From Poseidonibacter antarcticus (GTDB lineage Bacteria; Campylobacterota; Campylobacteria; Campylobacterales; Arcobacteraceae): a DNA stretch of 64,000 nucleotides. The notes under the pieces are model-generated. The model worked only from the letters and a program-made list of their open reading frames with translations, was not told where the DNA came from and made no database searches. Position numbers and translations under genes: made by a program. Positions 46,876 to 55,332 of this stretch are shown here, one piece after another (within the stretch, counting starts at the first letter, position 1; the number at the start of each line of letters is the position of its first letter). The stretch is taken from contig NZ_RCWF01000003.1 in assembly GCF_003667345.1 (NCBI RefSeq), positions 124,001 to 188,000 on the forward strand. Direction: 5' to 3'.

Positions 46876-48228
46876 ATGGAATACATAAAAGAAATATTTA
46901 AGTATCTAAAAAGAACAAGCCCTGCACAAAATGAGTTTTATCAAGCTGCTGAAGAAATTTTAATCTCATTAAAACCGCTAATTGAAAAATATCCACAATA
47001 CAAAAAACATAAAATTATAGAAAGAATTGTTGAACCAGAAAGACAAATACTATTTAGAGTTAATTGGCTTGATGATAATGGTGAAATACAAGTTAATAAA
47101 GGTTTTAGAATTGAGTTTAATTCTGCACTCGGACCATATAAAGGTGGTTTAAGATTCCACCCAAGTGTTAATGCTGGTGTAATTAAATTTTTAGGTTTTG
47201 AACAAATCTTTAAAAATGCACTAACAGGTCTTCAAATTGGTGGAGGAAAAGGTGGAAGTGACTTTGATCCAAAAGGTAAATCTGACAATGAAATAATGAG
47301 ATTCTGTCAAGCTTTTATGAGTGAATTATTTAGACATATTGGAGCTAGTACAGATGTTCCTGCTGGTGATATTGGAGTAGGTGCTAGAGAAATTGGATAT
47401 ATGTTTGGAATGTATAAGAAACTTACAAATAAATATGAAGGTGTATTAACTGGGAAATCTCTTAATTGGGGTGGTTCACTAGCTAGAAAAGAAGCTACTG
47501 GATATGGCTGTGTTTATTTTGCTAAATATATGTTAGCAGATTGTGGTGAAACATTAAAAGATAAAAAATGTCTTGTATCTGGATCTGGAAATGTAGCAAT
47601 ATATACAATTGAAAAACTATATCATTTAGGTGCTTTACCAATTACTTGTAGTGATTCAAGAGGTATGATTTTAGATGAAGAAGGAATTGATTTAGACTTA
47701 TTAAAAGAGCTAAAAGAGAATAAAAGATTAAGTCTAAGTGAATATACAAAGTTTAAACCAAGTGCAAAATATACACCTATTGCAGAGTATGAAAAAGGAA
47801 GAAATAATGTATGGTCAACTCCTTGTTATGCTGCATTCCCATGTGCTACTCAAAATGAATTAAATATAAAAGATGCAAAAAAATTACTAGAAAATGGCTG
47901 TAAATGTGTTTGTGAAGGTGCAAATATGCCTTCAACTCCTGATGCTGTTGATTTATTTGTTGAAAGAAAAATTGCTTATGGTCCAGGAAAAGCAGCAAAT
48001 GCTGGTGGAGTTTCTGTAAGTCAATTAGAAATGGCACAAAATGCATCAATGCTTAAATGGACTTTTGAAGAAGTTGATACAAAACTTGATGGTATAATGG
48101 AAAATATTTTCCAAACTGCAAGTACTACTGCAAAAGAATTTAACGAGCCTTCTAATCTTGTATTAGGAGCTAATATTGCTGGATTTAGAAAAGTTGCAGA
48201 TGCAATGATTGAGCAAGGTTTAGTTTAA
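46876..48228 (+). CDS. gdhA: NADP-specific glutamate dehydrogenase
   Basis: Reductive amination of 2-oxoglutarate to glutamate. The 450-residue hexameric type is clear: GPYKGGLRFHPSV with the catalytic-site lysine, GGGKGGSDFDPKGKSD, PAGDIGVGAREIG and GSGNVAIYT of the coenzyme domain. AAAAGGAAATAT before the ATG is the SD. It is a single gene closed by a terminator. Confidence 0.97.
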   Translation: MEYIKEIFKYLKRTSPAQNEFYQAAEEILISLKPLIEKYPQYKKHKIIERIVEPERQILFRVNWLDDNGEIQVNKGFRIEFNSALGPYKGGLRFHPSVNAGVIKFLGFEQIFKNALTGLQIGGGKGGSDFDPKGKSDNEIMRFCQAFMSELFRHIGASTDVPAGDIGVGAREIGYMFGMYKKLTNKYEGVLTGKSLNWGGSLARKEATGYGCVYFAKYMLADCGETLKDKKCLVSGSGNVAIYTIEKLYHLGALPITCSDSRGMILDEEGIDLDLLKELKENKRLSLSEYTKFKPSAKYTPIAEYEKGRNNVWSTPCYAAFPCATQNELNIKDAKKLLENGCKCVCEGANMPSTPDAVDLFVERKIAYGPGKAANAGGVSVSQLEMAQNASMLKWTFEEVDTKLDGIMENIFQTASTTAKEFNEPSNLVLGANIAGFRKVADAMIEQGLV

Positions 48229-48247
48229 ATTTATTGTAAATACAAAA

Positions 48248-48287
48248 TGTAATACTCAAAAATTTGGGTATTACATCTCTTATTTTT
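48248..48287 (+). terminator. Terminator after gdhA
   Basis: TGTAATACTC (48248-48257) pairs with GGGTATTACA (48266-48275, one G-U) and is followed by TCTCTTATTTTTT. Confidence 0.8.
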
Positions 48288-48353
48288 TCTGCTAATACAT
48301 TTCTTTAAAAACTTATGATAAAATATCTACTTATTATGAAATAAAGGTACAAA

Positions 48354-49139
48354 TTGAAAGTAGGAATATTTGATTCTGGACTTGGAGGACTTACTGTTGT
48401 AAGTGCTATATCAGAGATATTTAAAGGTGCAGAAATCTTTTATATAGCTGATACTGCTTATGCTCCTTATGGGGAAAAAACACCCGAAGAAATCTTAAAT
48501 CGTTGTGATAATATTACTAAATATTTAATAGAAAAACACAATATTGATGCTTTAATTGTTGCTTGTAATACAGCAACTTCAGCAGCTATAAAATACTTAA
48601 GAAATAGTTTTACTAATTTAATAGTAATTGGAACAGAACCTGGAATTAAACCCGCAATTTTAATAACTAAAAGTCTAAAAGTTGGAGTTTTAGCAACTCC
48701 TGCAACACTAAAGGGAAGCAAATATCAAGGTTTAGTAAATGACTTATCAAATATTAAAAAAGTCCAACTATTTGAACAAGCTTGCATAGGTTTAGTTGAG
48801 CAAATTGAAAAAGGTGAAATTAATTCAGAAAAAACATATCAAATGCTAGTAAAATGGTTAAATCCTATGAAAAAAAATAGTGTTGATACAATTGTTTTAG
48901 GCTGTACTCATTATCCTTTGATTTCAAGTATAATTAGGAAGATTATGCAAGAAAATATTAATTTAATTGAAACAGGAAATGCAATAGCAAATAGATTGTT
49001 ATCATTAAGTTTGCAAAAAGGTCATATAAATCAAGGTACATTAAATATTTCAATATGCCATACAGGAAAAATTAATATAAATATGATAGAAAAGATTTTA
49101 GAAAATAAAAATATTCAAATTAGGAATTGTACAATATGA
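48354..49139 (+). CDS. murI: Glutamate racemase
   Basis: Makes D-glutamate for peptidoglycan. FDSGLGGLTV at the start, catalytic cysteines in VACNTATS and LGCTHYPL. Length 261. It starts with TTG after AAAGGTACAAA. Its stop overlaps the dnaX start (ATGA). Confidence 0.96.
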   Translation: MKVGIFDSGLGGLTVVSAISEIFKGAEIFYIADTAYAPYGEKTPEEILNRCDNITKYLIEKHNIDALIVACNTATSAAIKYLRNSFTNLIVIGTEPGIKPAILITKSLKVGVLATPATLKGSKYQGLVNDLSNIKKVQLFEQACIGLVEQIEKGEINSEKTYQMLVKWLNPMKKNSVDTIVLGCTHYPLISSIIRKIMQENINLIETGNAIANRLLSLSLQKGHINQGTLNISICHTGKININMIEKILENKNIQIRNCTI

Positions 49140-51067
49140 GTGGAATACAAGAAGACAGAAAAGTTTTAGCTTTAAAATATAGACCTCATAGATTTGAGGA
49201 TTTAGTAGGACAAAGCACAGTATCACAGACTTTATCTTTAGCATTAGATTCAAATAGATTATCCCATGCTTACCTTTTTTCTGGACTTAGAGGAAGTGGA
49301 AAGACTTCAACTGCTAGAATTATGGCAAAAGCTTTACTTTGTAGTGAGGGTCCAACTTCAAAACCTTGTGAGGTTTGTGATAATTGTAAAAGTGCAAATG
49401 AAAATAGACATCTTGATATTATAGAAATGGATGCAGCTTCAAATCGTGGTATTGATGATATTAAAGATTTGATTGAACATACAAAATATAAACCAAGTTC
49501 TGCAAGATTTAAAGTATTTATAATCGATGAAGTTCATATGTTAACTCCACAAGCATTTAATGCTTTATTAAAAACACTAGAAGAACCTCCTGGTTTTGTG
49601 AAATTTATTTTAGCAACTACTGATCCTTTAAAATTACCTGCAACGATTTTATCTAGAACTCAACATTTTAGATTTAATAAAATTGCAAACTCTGATGTGA
49701 TTCATCATTTAGCACATATTTTAAATGAAGAAAACTTAGAGTTTGACACAGATGCTTTAGAAATAATATCAAGAAGTGGACAAGGAAGTTTAAGAGATAC
49801 CTTAACATTACTTGACCAAGCGATAATTTTTTCACGTGGAAGAATAACAACTTCAACTGTAGTTGATATGTTAGGTCTTATTGACCCAAAAGTTATGGAT
49901 GATGTATTTTCAGTAGTTTTATCTTCAGGTGATATATCACCTATTATAAAAGAGTTAGAAAACTATGATGTCTCACAAATTTGTGATGAAATGAGTATTT
50001 ATTTAAAACATAAAATGCTTGAAAAAGATGCTAGATATGATTTATTATTTTTTGATAGATTTTTTAGAATTTTAGGTGATGCTAAACAACTTCTAGCAAT
50101 CAATTCTGATGGTGGTTTTGTACTGATTTTAACATTAATGAAAATGATTGAAGCTACTAATATAAAAACATTAGAAGAAATAATTTCAGATGTAGAAGAT
50201 ATTAAAACTAAAGTTGTTCCAATTGAGAAAAAGGTTATTAAAGAAATAGCAAAAAAAGAGCACATTTTAGAAGATAATATCCCTGAAACAAAAATAGAAG
50301 AGGTGACTGATGCTGATAAAGTTTTAATAGAATCTACTTCTATGGTTGATTTATCCGTAATTGACTCAATTCCTCAAGTGTCTTATCCTACACCATTTGA
50401 TGATTTACCTAAAACAAAAGAAATAGAAAATACACAAGACTCAATAAAAGTAGAACCAGTTATTCAAGAAGAACATAAAGAAGTAAATATTTCGCAAGAA
50501 GTTGAAGTAGTTCCTATAGAAGAACCAAAAATAGAAGAAAAAAATGATTTATATGAATTATTAACATCAAAAGTTTATGATAGAGATTATTCTTTGGGTG
50601 AATGTTTTGAAAAAAACTTTATTTTTAATGGATATGAAAACAATAAATTATCTATTCTTTCATATGCAAAAGATGATGATAGAAAGTTTTTATATAAACA
50701 TTTTGCATTGATTAGAACTTTTACACAAGATGTATATGGGAAAGATGTTGAATTGGACTTTAAAAAGGATGAAGCCTCCTTAAATAAAAAAGTTGTTGCA
50801 AAAAGAGAACAGAAAAAAGAGATAGTTCAAAAAATTAAGCAAGAAGCTAGAGTAGAAGAAAATATTGAATTAAATAATCAAAATACTTCATCAATGATTG
50901 AAGAAGTAGAAATGGGTTCAGGATGTGTTGCTGATATGCATAAAAGTTCAGCACCAACTCCTGCACAAAAAGAGTTACAACTAGATGATGTTATAAATTC
51001 TCCTATGCTAAATAGGGCAAAAGAACTCTTCGATATTAGAAAAATAACTGTAAAAACGAGGTCTTAG
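49136..51067 (+). CDS. dnaX: DNA polymerase III gamma/tau subunit
   Basis: Clamp-loader ATPase. AAA+ domain with Walker A GLRGSGKTS, a zinc module (cysteines in CSEGPTSKPCEVCDNC), Walker B IIDEVHM and sensor-1 region LATTDPLKLP. A long acidic, low-complexity segment (about 355-475) leads to a C-terminal tau-like domain. The TTG at 49127 is the frame opening, but the ATG at 49136 overlaps murI by 4 bp and is preferred (643 residues). Whether a gamma form is made by frameshifting cannot be told by eye. Confidence 0.95.
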   Translation: MSGIQEDRKVLALKYRPHRFEDLVGQSTVSQTLSLALDSNRLSHAYLFSGLRGSGKTSTARIMAKALLCSEGPTSKPCEVCDNCKSANENRHLDIIEMDAASNRGIDDIKDLIEHTKYKPSSARFKVFIIDEVHMLTPQAFNALLKTLEEPPGFVKFILATTDPLKLPATILSRTQHFRFNKIANSDVIHHLAHILNEENLEFDTDALEIISRSGQGSLRDTLTLLDQAIIFSRGRITTSTVVDMLGLIDPKVMDDVFSVVLSSGDISPIIKELENYDVSQICDEMSIYLKHKMLEKDARYDLLFFDRFFRILGDAKQLLAINSDGGFVLILTLMKMIEATNIKTLEEIISDVEDIKTKVVPIEKKVIKEIAKKEHILEDNIPETKIEEVTDADKVLIESTSMVDLSVIDSIPQVSYPTPFDDLPKTKEIENTQDSIKVEPVIQEEHKEVNISQEVEVVPIEEPKIEEKNDLYELLTSKVYDRDYSLGECFEKNFIFNGYENNKLSILSYAKDDDRKFLYKHFALIRTFTQDVYGKDVELDFKKDEASLNKKVVAKREQKKEIVQKIKQEARVEENIELNNQNTSSMIEEVEMGSGCVADMHKSSAPTPAQKELQLDDVINSPMLNRAKELFDIRKITVKTRS

Positions 51068-51134
51068 TGTTAACTTTTGATTAATAGTAAATAGTTAGAC
51101 TATGTATAAATTTTAATTTGAAGGATTGATTATA

Positions 51135-51977
51135 ATGAAAAAAGTATCAAAAGTACTAACACTTGCTGTTTTACTAACAAGTAGTTTATTTGCGAGTGTA
51201 AGTGATGATAATGTAATAAAATTTGAAAAGAAAAGAATAGCCCAAAATCCAAATGTTGAAATAGAAAAAATTAGTATTAATATGAAAAAAGAATTACCAC
51301 TAGATGGTTGGTTTGGATATATTTTAGATGTTGAAGCTAAAGTTGATAACAAAACTATAAATGCTAAGGATATTGTATTTTCTGATGGTAGATATATCTC
51401 ACTTGATTTATTAGATGCTAAAAATGGGAAATCTTTAAAAGATTTAGTGACACCAGATTTAAGTGCTAAATATTATGATAAATCAAAATTAATTGCAGGT
51501 AATGATAAGTCAAAAGATAAAATTGTAGTTTTTTCTGATCCTTTATGTCCATTTTGTATGGATTACATACCTGATATAATTAAACACGTAAATAAAAATA
51601 AAGATTCTATTGCTCTATATTATTATCATTTTCCATTATTAAGATTACATCCAGCATCAGGACCTTTATCAAAATTAATGGAATTAGGAAAAGAAAAAGG
51701 TATTAAAGATATTGAATTAAAAGTATATGAGACTAATTGGGATGATTATTTTACTGTAAAAGAAACAGATGTAAAAAAAATAGTATCAGGGTTTAATAAA
51801 GTATTTAAAACATCATTTACACAAGAAGATGTTTCATCAATTGATCTTATTGATTCTATGGAAAAAGATATGGAAATGGGTGAAGAAGTAATGGTTCAAG
51901 GAACTCCAACAATATTTATTAATGGAGAAAAAGATACACAAAAAACTAAATATAAAGATTTAGGAAAAAATAAATAA
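51135..51977 (+). CDS. DsbC/DsbG-like thiol:disulfide interchange protein
   Basis: A 280-residue exported thioredoxin-fold protein. A signal peptide (about 1-21, ending LFAS) precedes an N-terminal domain (about 22-110) and a catalytic domain starting near 125, with the redox site CPFC in DPLCPFCMDYIP and the cis-Pro in VQGTPTIFING. The layout matches periplasmic disulfide isomerase/oxidase families. The frame opens at a TTG (51126), but AAGGA at 51121 fits the ATG at 51135. hemC follows 12 bp later. Confidence 0.85.
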   Translation: MKKVSKVLTLAVLLTSSLFASVSDDNVIKFEKKRIAQNPNVEIEKISINMKKELPLDGWFGYILDVEAKVDNKTINAKDIVFSDGRYISLDLLDAKNGKSLKDLVTPDLSAKYYDKSKLIAGNDKSKDKIVVFSDPLCPFCMDYIPDIIKHVNKNKDSIALYYYHFPLLRLHPASGPLSKLMELGKEKGIKDIELKVYETNWDDYFTVKETDVKKIVSGFNKVFKTSFTQEDVSSIDLIDSMEKDMEMGEEVMVQGTPTIFINGEKDTQKTKYKDLGKNK

Positions 51978-51989
51978 GAAGGTAAATAA

Positions 51990-52928
51990 ATGGAAAAATT
52001 AGTAATTGCAACAAGAAGAAGTAAACTTGCCCTATGGCAATCAGAATTTGTAAAAAGTGAACTAGAAAAACATTATCCTAATATGGAAATAGTACTTCAA
52101 GAGTTTGTAACAAAAGGTGATAAAATTCTTGATGTGCCATTAGCAAAAATTGGTGGAAAAGGTTTATTTACAAAAGAGCTAGAAATTGCAATGTTAGAAG
52201 GTGAAGCACACCTAGCAGTTCACTCATTAAAAGATGTTCCAACACAATTTGAAGATGGTTTACAACTAACAGCAGTTACTAAAAGATATGATCCAAGAGA
52301 TGCCTTGTTAAGTAATAAATACGCATCAATTGAAGAATTACCAAAAGGTGCAATAATAGGAACTACAAGTTTAAGAAGAAGAATGGCTTTAAAACTTTTA
52401 CGTCCTGATATTGAACTAAAAGATTTAAGAGGGAATATTAATACTAGAATTGCAAAGTTAAATGCAGGTGAATATGATGCAATTATTTTAGCAGCAACTG
52501 GTGTTCAAAAATTAGGAATTCAAAACGAAGTAAAATATTTTGTTCCTATTTCTACAGATGAAATGATTCCTTCAATGGGACAAGCAACATTAGGAGTTGA
52601 AACTACAAAAGATCCTGAAATTGTAAAATTATTATCAGTTTTAAATGATAAAAATGCACAAATTGAATCAACTATTGAAAGAGGTTTTGTAGATACACTT
52701 CAAGGTGGTTGTCAAGTTCCTATTGGTGTTAAAGCTACAATTTTAGATGATGAATCTATTAGAGTTCAAGCAATTGTTGGATTACCTGATGGAAGCGAAT
52801 CAATATCAGAAGATATTACTGCTGATATTAATAATTATGAAAGTATAGGACAAACTTTGGCTCAAACATTTTTAGACCAAGGTGCAAAAGATTTATTAGA
52901 ACGTGCTGAAAAAGTAGCTTTTAAATAA
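51990..52928 (+). CDS. hemC: Porphobilinogen deaminase
   Basis: Assembles hydroxymethylbilane from four porphobilinogens for heme and siroheme. TRRSKLALWQ, GKGLFTKELE, AVHSLKDVPT and GTTSLRRR are signature segments, and the dipyrromethane-anchoring cysteine is in LQGGCQVPIG. Length 312. An AGGTAAATAA SD precedes it; probably cotranscribed with the DsbC-like gene. Confidence 0.98.
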   Translation: MEKLVIATRRSKLALWQSEFVKSELEKHYPNMEIVLQEFVTKGDKILDVPLAKIGGKGLFTKELEIAMLEGEAHLAVHSLKDVPTQFEDGLQLTAVTKRYDPRDALLSNKYASIEELPKGAIIGTTSLRRRMALKLLRPDIELKDLRGNINTRIAKLNAGEYDAIILAATGVQKLGIQNEVKYFVPISTDEMIPSMGQATLGVETTKDPEIVKLLSVLNDKNAQIESTIERGFVDTLQGGCQVPIGVKATILDDESIRVQAIVGLPDGSESISEDITADINNYESIGQTLAQTFLDQGAKDLLERAEKVAFK

Positions 52929-53009
52929 ATTGCTAAATTGTCAATATTTTCCAAGATTTTTTAAAATATATTGTGTATGATTATAGATAATATATTTTAA
53001 GGAGATAAA

Positions 53010-53552
53010 ATGAGAATTAATGTTGAAGATACAGTATTTTGTTTAGTTGATGTACAAGAAAGATTATACCCACACGTAACAAACAAAGATGAAATTGAAA
53101 AAAATCTTATTACACTTGTTAAAGGTTTAAAAATTCACAATGTTCCTTTTATTGTAAATGAACAATATAAAAAGGGAATAGGTGAAACAATTCCAAGTTT
53201 AAGAGAACTTGTAGACGAAGATCCTCATTTTGAAAAAACATCTTTTTCTTGTTGTAAAAATGAAAGTACTTTAGAAGCACTAAAATCATCTAATAAAAAA
53301 GTTGTAATAGTTGCAGGAATTGAAACTCACGTTTGTGTATTACAAACTTGTATTGATTTACTTGAAGAGAATTTTCAAGTTGTATTAGTTACAGATTGTG
53401 TAACATCTAGAAAACAAAATGATACAGATGTGGCTATAAAAAGATTAGTTCAAGCAGGTGTTATTCCAACAACTTATGAATCACTATTATTTGAATTAAC
53501 AGTAAATGCAAAAAATCCAGTATTTAAAGAAATATCATCTTTAATAAAGTAG
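53010..53552 (+). CDS. Isochorismatase-family cysteine hydrolase
   Basis: A 180-residue hydrolase of the YcaC/nicotinamidase-like group. The catalytic triad is Asp in LVDVQERLYP (about D14), Lys in HFEKTSFSC (about 76) and Cys in GIETHVCVLQT (about 111), with the cis-peptide motif GIET. Substrate unknown. Good AAGGAGATAAA SD. The thioredoxin-like gene begins 6 bp after it. Confidence 0.9.
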   Translation: MRINVEDTVFCLVDVQERLYPHVTNKDEIEKNLITLVKGLKIHNVPFIVNEQYKKGIGETIPSLRELVDEDPHFEKTSFSCCKNESTLEALKSSNKKVVIVAGIETHVCVLQTCIDLLEENFQVVLVTDCVTSRKQNDTDVAIKRLVQAGVIPTTYESLLFELTVNAKNPVFKEISSLIK

Positions 53553-53558
53553 AGTAAA

Positions 53559-53942
53559 ATGAGAAAAATATTTGTCTTATGCCTTTTTATATCTTCATTA
53601 TTTGCCATACAAGCAAAGCAAATAAATAGTATTGAGGATATAGATACTAACAAAGAGGTAATTTTGGTATTTAGTATACCTTCTTGTCCTTGGTGTATAA
53701 GACAAATAAATGTACTGGAAAAAATAAAAGAAAAAAGAGATAGTTTACAGATTGTTAAAGTTGTAAAAGATTCTGATATTTATAATAAATTAATAGAAAA
53801 ATATCCTTTTCCTGTGCAGTTTTATCCAACATCATTTTTAGTTGATAAAGAAGATAATGAATTAAATATTAAATATGAATTTCAAGGTTTTCAAAAAGAA
53901 AAAAATATTATAAAAGTTTTAGATAGTATTGATGAATTTTGA
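53559..53942 (+). CDS. Exported thioredoxin-fold protein
   Basis: A 127-residue protein with a signal peptide (MRKIFVLCLFISSLFAIQA) and one thioredoxin-like domain. The redox motif is CPWC in SIPSCPWCIRQ (about 43-46), and the cis-Pro lies in YPTSFLV. Likely periplasmic reductant or oxidant. It follows the isochorismatase-like gene by 6 bp and is closed by a terminator. Confidence 0.82.
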   Translation: MRKIFVLCLFISSLFAIQAKQINSIEDIDTNKEVILVFSIPSCPWCIRQINVLEKIKEKRDSLQIVKVVKDSDIYNKLIEKYPFPVQFYPTSFLVDKEDNELNIKYEFQGFQKEKNIIKVLDSIDEF

Positions 53943-53959
53943 TTTTATATCATAGAAAT

Positions 53960-53996
53960 AAAAAAGGGCTAAATAAAATATCTAGCCCTTTTTTTA
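53960..53996. terminator. Bidirectional intrinsic terminator
   Basis: AAGGGCTA and TAGCCCTT arms (53964-53971 and 53983-53990) between A and T runs. It separates the thioredoxin-like gene from convergent prpF. Confidence 0.88.
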
Positions 53997-54027
53997 TGAA
54001 ATAGAATTATAAATAACTATGAATTAC

Positions 54028-55206
54028 TTAGTAATCCATAGTCCCAGCTGGAACATAAACATTTCCATCCATAATAATTCTAGCACTTCTACTCATAGAT
54101 GCTTTTTCTACAATATACTTACCATCTTTTTGTGATAATGCAGCTCCAACTTTAATAGCTCCACTTGGATGACCAAAAGTAACTGTATCTTTTTCTCCAC
54201 CACCAGCAGCGATATTTACTAAAGTTCCAGGAATACAAGCAGCAACCCCAATAGCAACTGAAGCTGTTCCCATCATTGCATGGTGTAATTGTTGCATAGA
54301 TAAAGCTCTTACGTGTAAATCCATTTCGCTAGCTTTTACTTTTTTACCAGATGAAGTTGTAAAATCTTGTGCAGGAGATACAAATGCAATCTTTGGAGTG
54401 TGTTGTTGAGTAAGTGCATCAGAAGCATCTTTCATAACACCCATTTTTAATGCACCTGCAATTCTGATTTTTTCAAATCTTTCTAAAGCAGCAGTATCTG
54501 AGTTAATATCATCTTGAAGTTCAGTACCTTTATAACCAATAGCATCTGCATTTACAAATACAGTTGGAATCCCAGCAGTTATCATAGTAGCTTTAAAAGT
54601 ACCAACACCTTCAACTTCTAAATCATCTACTAAGTTTCCTGTAGGGAATAACTCTTCACTAGGATCAACTGGTTCAACGAATTCTAATTGAATTTCTTCA
54701 GCAGGAAAAGCAACACCATCAATCTCATAATCACCCATTTCTTTAACCATTCCATCTTCCATTGTTACATAACAAAGAATAGTTTTTTTGATATTTGCTT
54801 GCCAAATTCTTACACAACAAACACCATTATTAGGAACATTATCAACTAAACCTTCTTTAATTGCAAAAGGACCAACGGCTGAACTTAAGTTTCCACAGTT
54901 TCCACTCATATCAACAAAATCTTTATCAATAGCAACTTGACAAAAATAATAATCAACATCGTGACCTTCAACATCTGATTTACCAACTAAAATAGCTTTA
55001 GAAGTAGAAGAAGAAGCTCCACCCATACCATCCATTTGTTTTTTGTAAACATCAGGACTTCCTACGATTCTTTGAAGTAATTTATTTCTTTTTTTTGGAT
55101 CTTCTTTTGCTTCTTTTGGTAAATCTGCAATATTGAAGAAAGTTCCTTTAGAAGTTCCACCTCTCATATATGTTGCTTTTACTTTAAATTGTGGTTGATA
55201 AGACAT
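54028..55206 (-). CDS. prpF: 2-methylaconitate cis-trans isomerase PrpF
   Basis: Isomerises the trans-2-methylaconitate made by AcnD to the cis form used in the methylcitrate cycle. The 392 residues have the PrpF hallmarks: ATYMRGGTSKGTFF at the start, MDGMGGASSSTSK, MSGNCGNLSSAVGPFA, and a C-terminal GHPSGAI segment. DapF-like fold. It ends the prp run, separated from acnD by 126 bp with a hairpin. SD CTAAGGAAATT is clear. Confidence 0.95.
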   Translation of the reverse strand: MSYQPQFKVKATYMRGGTSKGTFFNIADLPKEAKEDPKKRNKLLQRIVGSPDVYKKQMDGMGGASSSTSKAILVGKSDVEGHDVDYYFCQVAIDKDFVDMSGNCGNLSSAVGPFAIKEGLVDNVPNNGVCCVRIWQANIKKTILCYVTMEDGMVKEMGDYEIDGVAFPAEEIQLEFVEPVDPSEELFPTGNLVDDLEVEGVGTFKATMITAGIPTVFVNADAIGYKGTELQDDINSDTAALERFEKIRIAGALKMGVMKDASDALTQQHTPKIAFVSPAQDFTTSSGKKVKASEMDLHVRALSMQQLHHAMMGTASVAIGVAACIPGTLVNIAAGGGEKDTVTFGHPSGAIKVGAALSQKDGKYIVEKASMSRSARIIMDGNVYVPAGTMDY

Positions 55207-55284
55207 AGTTAATTTCCTTAGTTTTATTTGTATTTAAGTTCTTGTAAAAAGACTGAAAAAAAATCTTTTGATTTCTTTTAAATC

Positions 55285-55308
55285 CTTTTAGGGCAAGAGC
55301 CCTAAAAG
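55285..55308 (-). terminator. Intercistronic hairpin, acnD-prpF
   Basis: CTTTTAGGGC (55285-55294) and its exact complement (55299-55308) with an AAGA loop. It has no proper U-tract on the minus strand, so it more likely tunes or stabilises the acnD-prpF transcript than ends it fully. Confidence 0.5.
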
Positions 55309-55332
55309 TTTTCAATGTTTAATTAGAAATAA

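Noticed and set aside
50250-50560. Low-complexity Glu/Lys/Val-rich stretch in dnaX as a possible repeat element or second gene
   Set aside because: The frame is continuous and linkers of this kind are normal between the dnaX domains.
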